Shown: piece by piece, positions 59,801-64,000 of the stretch | Numbering within the stretch: the stretch's first letter is position 1 | Layout: each line of letters begins with the position of its first letter | Assembly (NCBI GenBank): GCA_964491805.1 | Contig: CAZBGU010000002.1 | Location: 5,263-69,262, forward strand | DNA length: 64,000 nucleotides | Source: UBA11704 sp964491805 | Lineage (GTDB): Bacteria > Patescibacteriota > Minisyncoccia > Phycocordibacterales > UBA5272 | Direction of reading: 5' to 3' | Notes under the pieces: generated by a model | Databases searched by the model: none | The model's input: the letters and a program-made list of their open reading frames with translations, nothing else | Told to the model about the DNA's origin: nothing | Made by a program: the position numbers and the translations under genes

Positions 59801-59862
59801 ACCTCGGAGGTTATGAGATCTATAAAAATCTCTTGTGAGTTACCTCTACTCTACCTCCCGCT
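59801..59862 (-). pseudogene. Broken 5' half of tRNA-fMet
   Basis: Minus sense: AGCGGGAGGTAGAGTAGAGG continues like the tRNA-fMet 5' half (one G inserted), then the anticodon stem is broken by an AGAGATTTTTATAGATCTC hairpin before CTCATAACCTC. A copied or split tRNA upstream of the intact gene. Confidence 0.8.
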
Positions 59863-60032
59863 ATCTTTTGTTCACGATATTCAAATGTTATGATATAGTA
59901 CCACAATTTTAATGAATTCACAAGATATTTCATACACAGTGCACTATCGTATTGAAATTATGTCAAAAATATAGTAGTATTTGATGTACTTGTTGAACAC
60001 AGTACGTGTTACAAACTAGATAATAACACTAT

Positions 60033-60106
60033 GTCAGTGTAGCTCAGTTGGTTAGAGCGAAGGACTCATAAGCCTTAGGTCGGTGGTTCGATCCCACCCA
60101 CTGACA
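60033..60106 (+). tRNA. tRNA-Met or tRNA-Ile2 (anticodon CAT)
   Basis: Perfect acceptor GTCAGTG/CACTGAC, D-arm GCTCAGTTGGTTAGAGC, anticodon loop CTCATAA (CAT), T-arm GGTGG-TTCGATC-CCACC, discriminator A, and CCA encoded at 60107-60109. Fully paired acceptor excludes initiator; elongator Met versus lysidine-modified Ile2 cannot be decided by eye. Confidence 0.88.
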
Positions 60107-60156
60107 CCAAATAATAAACACCCTCATATGAGGGTGTTTATTATTTGGTGTCAGTG
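60099..60156. repeat. 58-bp perfect palindrome overlapping the tRNA 3' end
   Basis: CACTGACACCAAATAATAAA...TTTATTATTTGGTGTCAGTG, every base paired around CATATG. The left arm holds the last seven acceptor bases, the discriminator and CCA of tRNA(CAT). Confidence 0.95.
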
Positions 60157-60283
60157 GAGAAAGTAAACTGCTTTACTTTCGTGTGGGATCGAATAGGCGA
60201 ATCAGCAGATTCGGTTCTTGGAACAAGCGGAATATCTTCGGCGAACGAAGTGAGGAGGAGTTCCGTGACCGATCCCACCCAGT
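60157..60283 (+). repeat. tRNA-tail element E3 (downstream of tRNA CAT)
   Basis: Continues the inverted tRNA copy: hairpin GAAAGTAAA-CTGC-TTTACTTTC (60159-60180), inverted T-arm TGGGATCGAATAGG (60183-60196), hairpins CGAATC-AGCA-GATTCG and GTTC-TTG-GAAC (60198-60224), the word CGAACGAAGTGAGGA (60242-60256), and direct tail CGATCCCACCCAGT (60270-60283). Confidence 0.82.
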
Positions 60284-60296
60284 ATTAAAATTAAAC

Positions 60297-60485
60297 CTAC
60301 TTACCCTTAGACCAAACATATCCGACATACACCGAAAGCACTATACCAGTTATGAGTACGATAAGCATGTATGGGTGTACTATTTTTTCAAAATATACCC
60401 CACACGATATTCCGATAAAGAATACAGCTACTTTAAATATACTAAGTTGCCACCAGGTGAATGTTGTATTTTTGAAGATGTTCAT
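60297..60485 (-). CDS. Small two-helix membrane protein
   Basis: 62 aa from the Met at 60485 (MNIFKNTTFTWWQLSIFKVA). Two helices separated by HPYM, ending in VGYVWSKGK. Proteins with this FTWWQ start are common in Parcubacteria as far as I recall; function unknown. Confidence 0.7.
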   Translation of the reverse strand: MNIFKNTTFTWWQLSIFKVAVFFIGISCGVYFEKIVHPYMLIVLITGIVLSVYVGYVWSKGK

Positions 60486-60558
60486 ACCATAAGTATACAC
60501 CTTTCATGCAATGTGCCGTATTGCTAATAGCTACAAGCTTAAGATGTAAAGCTGTCCA

Positions 60559-61782
60559 CTACACCTCCCATTTCTTCGCTATATCATCCTTCTCTTTTTT
60601 CACCGCTTCCACAAAACCTTGTTCGATATGAGCTTGTTTAAGTAGTGTGCGTGCTAGTCTATCGTATGGGAAAAGGGGGCAGAGCGAGGACCTCATGCGT
60701 GACACTGAACATGCGACCTGGACACTCTTATCTGCTTTTTCTTTATGAGTAAATGAGAAGCTAAGTGAAACATTTTCAACTTTATATTCTTTTATGCTAG
60801 ACAAGATACCGATCTCATCAAGTGCGGTACGTAATGGTACCATACCATGCTCCTGAGGAGTACTCGGTATCACAAGCTTCATTTTCTTCTTCTGTTTTTC
60901 GTTGCCGCCGAATGCAAGAGTAACTGCTTTCACTTTCCAGGTAAGCATTGGTACCACACTATTAGTCTTTGAAAAATCAAATTCTTGATTTGAAAAAGAA
61001 GAAAGATCAAAGGATTCAACTTTTCCTTCGTAACCACTCTTACATACAACACGCAAGAATGTATCGAGGAAAATAAGTTTTTCATATTTCCCACCCGTGA
61101 ATGAAATGAGAACCTCTTTGTCGTCAGGAAGATAGACAATCTTCACAACCTCCTTCTTTCTTCTTGTTGCTGTAGTATCCAACTCACCAGTTTCTGCATC
61201 TCGCTTCGTTGCTATGATAGTAGCACCATCAAACGTCATGGTTAGATAGAGAAGTCCGTCTAATATCTTGTGTTCCATAGCACACTCAGTTGCATTGTCT
61301 TCTTTGTTGGCGATACGGGTGAACTCTTTTTTGAGCTCAGTCATAGCAAGATCTGCAACAGTAAGGTCTACCTTTCCTGCCTCGTAGAGTATATAGCCAC
61401 GACTTGCGTAAAAGTCATGAAAGAACAACATGTCATCGAATACTTCACGATTAAACATGTAATGATAGAGTACCTTGTCATGGTCAGATTCACATTCTAT
61501 TTGTGTAACTGAAGGCACCTTTCGTTCTCGCAGGATGGGGGTGAGAATGAATGGTGCATACTTTGTTGAGATGCTTGCAATAAGCGCAAGCTCTTTTTCT
61601 ATTTCAATTTTGTTCTCAGGTGGAAGTGAGTTATAAAAATCTATGAACATGCCAACGACGTTCTTGCGTGGTGTGGACTCAGTTACTTCAAAGATGGCTA
61701 CAATATCGTGCTGCCTGTAGAATTCTACAAGCACTTCTGGTGAGTAGATTTTTTTGAAGTAGTTCTTGATGGAAAATGCCAT
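60559..61782 (-). CDS. Unrecognised 407-aa soluble protein
   Basis: No signal peptide or membrane helix. Mixed alpha/beta: helical first third (IKNYFKKIYSPEVLVEFYRQ), then acidic and strand-rich parts (LISFTGGKYEKLIFLDTFLR), and a C-terminal domain with Cys residues (ACSVSRMRSSLCPLF) and a charged helix at the end. I know no family that fits. It stands alone between two tRNA loci, which makes cargo status possible, but its A+T-rich codon use looks native. Confidence 0.7.
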   Translation of the reverse strand: MAFSIKNYFKKIYSPEVLVEFYRQHDIVAIFEVTESTPRKNVVGMFIDFYNSLPPENKIEIEKELALIASISTKYAPFILTPILRERKVPSVTQIECESDHDKVLYHYMFNREVFDDMLFFHDFYASRGYILYEAGKVDLTVADLAMTELKKEFTRIANKEDNATECAMEHKILDGLLYLTMTFDGATIIATKRDAETGELDTTATRRKKEVVKIVYLPDDKEVLISFTGGKYEKLIFLDTFLRVVCKSGYEGKVESFDLSSFSNQEFDFSKTNSVVPMLTWKVKAVTLAFGGNEKQKKKMKLVIPSTPQEHGMVPLRTALDEIGILSSIKEYKVENVSLSFSFTHKEKADKSVQVACSVSRMRSSLCPLFPYDRLARTLLKQAHIEQGFVEAVKKEKDDIAKKWEV

Positions 61783-62040
61783 AGATGGTGTCTCAGATTA
61801 TAAAAATAGTAGTAAAAAGGATTCGGAAACAAGAAGAAACTTTAAAGTACACAGAATTCAACTAGTGTACCATGGTTGGGTATCTATGCTTATTGGATAA
61901 CATGCACTTGAAAGAAGCTGTATTTGTGGTAGAATATCCATATAAATAGAGGTGACATTTTCTATTTACATATAATTTGTTTGTAATAATGATATTGTGG
62001 AAACGCAAAATCACTATTATATGGAATTAATATAAAATTT
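61783..62040. other. Promoter region of tRNA-Asp
   Basis: About 260 A+T-rich bases without an ORF. Includes GTGGTAGAATATCC and several TATA-like boxes; no fragment of tRNA-Asp is visible upstream of the gene, unlike at tRNA-Ser and tRNA-fMet. Confidence 0.45.
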
Positions 62041-62114
62041 GCGGTCGTAGCTCAGCTGGTTAGAGCACTGCCCTGTCACGGCAGGGGTCGTGGGTTCAAA
62101 TCCCATCGACCGCG
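62041..62114 (+). tRNA. tRNA-Asp (anticodon GTC)
   Basis: Acceptor GCGGTCG/CGACCGC, D-arm GCTCAGCTGGTTAGAGC, anticodon CTGCC-CTGTCAC-GGCAG (GTC), T-arm GTGGG-TTCAAAT-CCCAT, discriminator G. CCA not encoded. Its tail is copied twice further downstream. Confidence 0.95.
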
Positions 62115-62116
62115 CA

Positions 62117-62151
62117 AAGAGAAAAAGCCTTCGAGAGAAGGCTTTTTCTTA
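62117..62151 (+). terminator. Terminator directly after tRNA-Asp
   Basis: AAGAGAAAAAGCCTTC / GAAGGCTTTTTCTT type stem around GAGA. The same module recurs at 62863-62895. Confidence 0.85.
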
Positions 62152-62195
62152 TGATGGATTTAGGGTTGAAGAACTGAGTGATATAATTAACGGGT

Positions 62196-62816
62196 ATGAT
62201 ATCTATTCTTTGTTTTGGAGATTCGAATACTTACGGTGAACAGCCTAATGATGTATCGCCCTTACCTTTTGAAAAAAATTGGCCAGTTGTTTTGCAAGAA
62301 TCTTTAGGTGATAATTTTTCTGTCTTGAAAGAAGGTTTATCTGGAAGAACACTTATAGCAAAAGAAGAAAAATTATTCAGAAATTCTTTGCCCTATTTTG
62401 AAGCATGTATTCTTTCTCATTTTCCTGTTGATGTGATTTTTCTTATGCTTGGAACAAATGATGTAAAAGATAAATTTTCTTTGGAAGTTGAGGAAATTGT
62501 TTCTGGGTTTAAGCCATGCCTTGAGTGTATTAAAAAGTCTTATGACAACACAAAGATGCCGAAGGTTGTAATAATTATCCCTCCTGTTGTAGATTTCAAA
62601 AATACACCAAGTGACTGGGGGTTTTCATTTGAATCAGAGATTAAGAATAAAAAAATGGTTGAAAAAATAAAAGAATTTACCTTCCAAAATAATCTGCTAG
62701 TTTTTGACAGCAATGAATATGTGAGTGTAAGTAAAGAAGACGGTGTTCATCTTAATGAAGAAAGTCATAAAAAATTAGGGAGAGCGCTATCAGATTACAT
62801 CAAAATCATTCTTTGA
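62196..62816 (+). CDS. SGNH/GDSL hydrolase (possible cargo gene)
   Basis: 206 aa. Catalytic blocks: ILCFGDSNTYGEQPND (Ser), GLSGRTLI (Gly), LMLGTNDVKDKF (Asn), and DGVHLNEESH (Asp-His). Family members are esterases, lipases or carbohydrate deacetylases, often arylesterase-like when they begin this way. TGATATAAT ends 8 bases before the ATG, implying a leaderless mRNA. The gene lies between the tRNA-Asp tail and a degraded copy of it. Confidence 0.9.
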   Translation: MISILCFGDSNTYGEQPNDVSPLPFEKNWPVVLQESLGDNFSVLKEGLSGRTLIAKEEKLFRNSLPYFEACILSHFPVDVIFLMLGTNDVKDKFSLEVEEIVSGFKPCLECIKKSYDNTKMPKVVIIIPPVVDFKNTPSDWGFSFESEIKNKKMVEKIKEFTFQNNLLVFDSNEYVSVSKEDGVHLNEESHKKLGRALSDYIKIIL

Positions 62817-62830
62817 CCTTTAAGTATTTC

Positions 62831-62895
62831 AGTTCTCACTTCATCCACTAGAGTGCGTAAAAAAGAAAAAGCCTTCCAAGTGAAGGCTTTTTCTT
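62831..62895 (+). repeat. First degraded tRNA-Asp tail copy plus terminator
   Basis: AGTTCTCACTTCATCCACTA (start 62831) stands where the T-arm would be, then GTGCGTAAAAAAGAAAAAGC and the same hairpin (CCTTC/GAAGG) and CTTATGAT ending as behind tRNA-Asp. The 22 bases 62831-62852 are identical to 63824-63845. Confidence 0.88.
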
Positions 62896-62960
62896 ATGAT
62901 AGTTTTAGAGAAAAGAACAAATAGACATTAAAGTATTTTTGTTGTAGTTTTATAAATAAA

Positions 62961-63815
62961 ATGAACGCAAACATCATCGGTTTATTAAAACGGGAGCTGG
63001 AAAATTCTCAAGCAAGCATTACGGGTTATTTTTTAAGTTGCGCACTTGTTACTAATAAAGGTGTTTACGTTGGAAGTAATAAAGAATTTGATGATGGTAG
63101 TTTTGCGTTTGAACATGCTGAAACAAGTGCCATTAAAGAATGCTTGAGAGTCGAAAATGAGCCCACTATTCGTAAAATCTTTCTTTGCGGTAGAGGAAAA
63201 GTAAAAAAGCTTAAACATTATGTTCCTTGTGCTACCTGTTGTGATGTTTTAGATTCTTATTGTTCGTCTGACACGGAAGTGGTTCTTGTTGATATAAATA
63301 ATAACGATAGTACGACTATATTTAATTTTAATGAACTACGAGAATCGTATTCCTTCAAAGAGATATCAAGACTTCAGGTTAATAGCTTACATTTACGTGA
63401 AAAAGATAATCAGTTTCTTCAGCGTTTAATTAGAGAAATAAAAGGAAAAGTTGAAGGTGTGTTCTTAACTGGATCTGCTTCAGGAAGAGGCGGATTTACT
63501 TCATTTTTAAGAAAGAAATTTAATCTTGATTATGGAGACCTGGATCTTTTTATAATTCTTAAGAAGGAAAATTTACAAGAAATAATCAACTTAGTTAATA
63601 GTAGTGCTATTGAAATTTACCCTGACTTGCATAAAGTTATAAGAAAGGTGCCTAAATACCAGAATAAAAAGTGTGTAGTTTTAGAAAAGTCTTATTTTGG
63701 TAATAACGACACAGATGAGCCAGTTCTCGACTTTACATACTCAACCCAGCTAGAAGGTTCTTTTATTCGTAACGAATACTTTGAAAGAAATTGGTATGTT
63801 GAATTGATTGGTTAG
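62961..63815 (+). CDS. Cytidine-deaminase-like/nucleotidyltransferase fusion (possible cargo)
   Basis: 284 aa. N-terminal half has the CDA fold zinc site: HAETSAIKE (residue 52; His and catalytic Glu) and PCATCCDVL (about 89; two Cys). C-terminal half has a nucleotidyltransferase signature, FLTGSASGRGGFTSFL near 170 then LDYGDLDLFII near 192 (GS motif and DxD). The pairing on one chain is unusual; it could deaminate and then transfer a nucleotide, or use a nucleotide as substrate/signal. Between two degraded tRNA-Asp tail copies, so likely mobile. Catalysis untested. Confidence 0.78.
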   Translation: MNANIIGLLKRELENSQASITGYFLSCALVTNKGVYVGSNKEFDDGSFAFEHAETSAIKECLRVENEPTIRKIFLCGRGKVKKLKHYVPCATCCDVLDSYCSSDTEVVLVDINNNDSTTIFNFNELRESYSFKEISRLQVNSLHLREKDNQFLQRLIREIKGKVEGVFLTGSASGRGGFTSFLRKKFNLDYGDLDLFIILKKENLQEIINLVNSSAIEIYPDLHKVIRKVPKYQNKKCVVLEKSYFGNNDTDEPVLDFTYSTQLEGSFIRNEYFERNWYVELIG

Positions 63816-63823
63816 AAAGATTT

Positions 63824-63898
63824 AGTTCTCACTTCATCCACTAGATCGCGCAAAAAGTAAAATGCATCCATTTACCAAAATGGATGCATTTTACTTTT
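63824..63898 (+). repeat. Second degraded tRNA-Asp tail copy plus terminator
   Basis: Same 22 bases as the first copy, then TCGCGCAAAAAG (closer to the real acceptor end) and a different perfect hairpin AAAAGTAAAATGCATCCATTT / AAATGGATGCATTTTACTTTT. Confidence 0.86.
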
Positions 63899-64000
63899 CA
63901 CGCAGAGACAGAAGTCCATGACCTGCGTCATGGACGTTGGGATTTGAATAGGGGTCGAGGAGTCTCCTGTTTTATGTACTCATAAAACGAGACGAGGTGA
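63899..64000 (+). repeat. tRNA-tail element E5 (tRNA-Asp type), cut by window end
   Basis: Inverted acceptor fragment, hairpin GTCCATGAC-CTGC-GTCATGGAC (63914-63935), inverted T-arm TTGGGATTTGAATAGG (63937-63952), then GTCTC-CT-GTTTTATG-TACT-CATAAAAC-GAGAC (63962-63993). The direct tail expected at the end lies beyond 64000. Confidence 0.78.

Noticed and set aside
62831..63845. Integron attC sites bounding the two cargo genes
   Set aside because: No R/L box pairs or integrase; similarity is to the tRNA-Asp tail, which explains the repeat better.

Overview
The window looks like a chromosomal segment of a Patescibacteria/CPR bacterium, most likely of the Parcubacteria lineage. The evidence is the compact A+T-rich genes, a CPR-style type IV pilus cluster with many pseudopilins, a thrombospondin-type-3 surface protein beside gatCA/ligA, the reduced but recognisable carbon metabolism, and many small genes of unknown function. 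Placement rests on gene content and protein style only. One 100-N assembly gap (4515-4614) is present and is probably artefactual, because the same 55 bases stand on both sides of it.

Layout. 1-6.7 kb: 3' portion of valS (minus strand), an orphan small gene, a SET-domain methyltransferase next to a 39-aa histone-H1-like protein, a G+C-rich basic-protein gene holding the gap, and two membrane proteins. 6.8-12.4 kb: secA, a nucleotidyltransferase/DUF3850/GNAT trio, and a MurF-like ligase. 12.6-17.1 kb: an HPF-like gene, then an oxidative pentose phosphate operon (lactonase, zwf, gnd, SIS isomerase). 17.2-21.2 kb: a zinc-finger mini-gene, a serine hydrolase and cytochrome bd oxidase (cydAB). 21.2-25.7 kb: a serine-recombinase remnant, a YibE/F transporter, a Fur-family regulator divergent from a CooC-like ATPase with palindromic operators between them, and a small orphan operon. 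25.8-29.7 kb: tRNA-Glu, a muramidase-like protein, mscL and two tRNA-Ser genes set in a mosaic of tRNA fragments. 30-41.7 kb: a secreted peptidoglycan-binding protein, a cysteine desulfurase, CapA, an ArsR-controlled sulfur-relay operon, a YgjP peptidase, a flavoprotein, and uracil-DNA glycosylase. 41.8-54 kb: comF and the type IV pilus/competence cluster (pilM, N, O, P-like, B, T, C, pilin, pilD, four minor pilins). 54-59.3 kb: ligA, gatC, gatA and a TSP3-transmembrane-HEPN-like protein. 59.3-64 kb: tRNA-fMet, tRNA-Met/Ile2(CAT) and tRNA-Asp with more tRNA-fragment mosaics and two cargo-like genes.

The most unusual signal is at the tRNA genes. Five stretches next to tRNA genes carry a short structured element built from inverted and direct copies of that tRNA's own 3' end. 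Inside are small hairpins whose stem sequences differ between loci while loops (CTGC, TACT) recur. At tRNA-Asp, two genes (an SGNH hydrolase and a cytidine-deaminase-like/nucleotidyltransferase fusion) lie between successive degraded copies of the tRNA 3' end plus terminator. This resembles stepwise accretion at a tRNA attachment site. No integrase is visible in the window.

Two expression styles coexist. Many native genes have a TATACT/TATAAT-like box only 6-13 bases before the start codon, which implies leaderless mRNAs. Six isolated insert-like units, several clearly richer in G+C, have longer leaders, mostly Shine-Dalgarno sites, and their own terminators.
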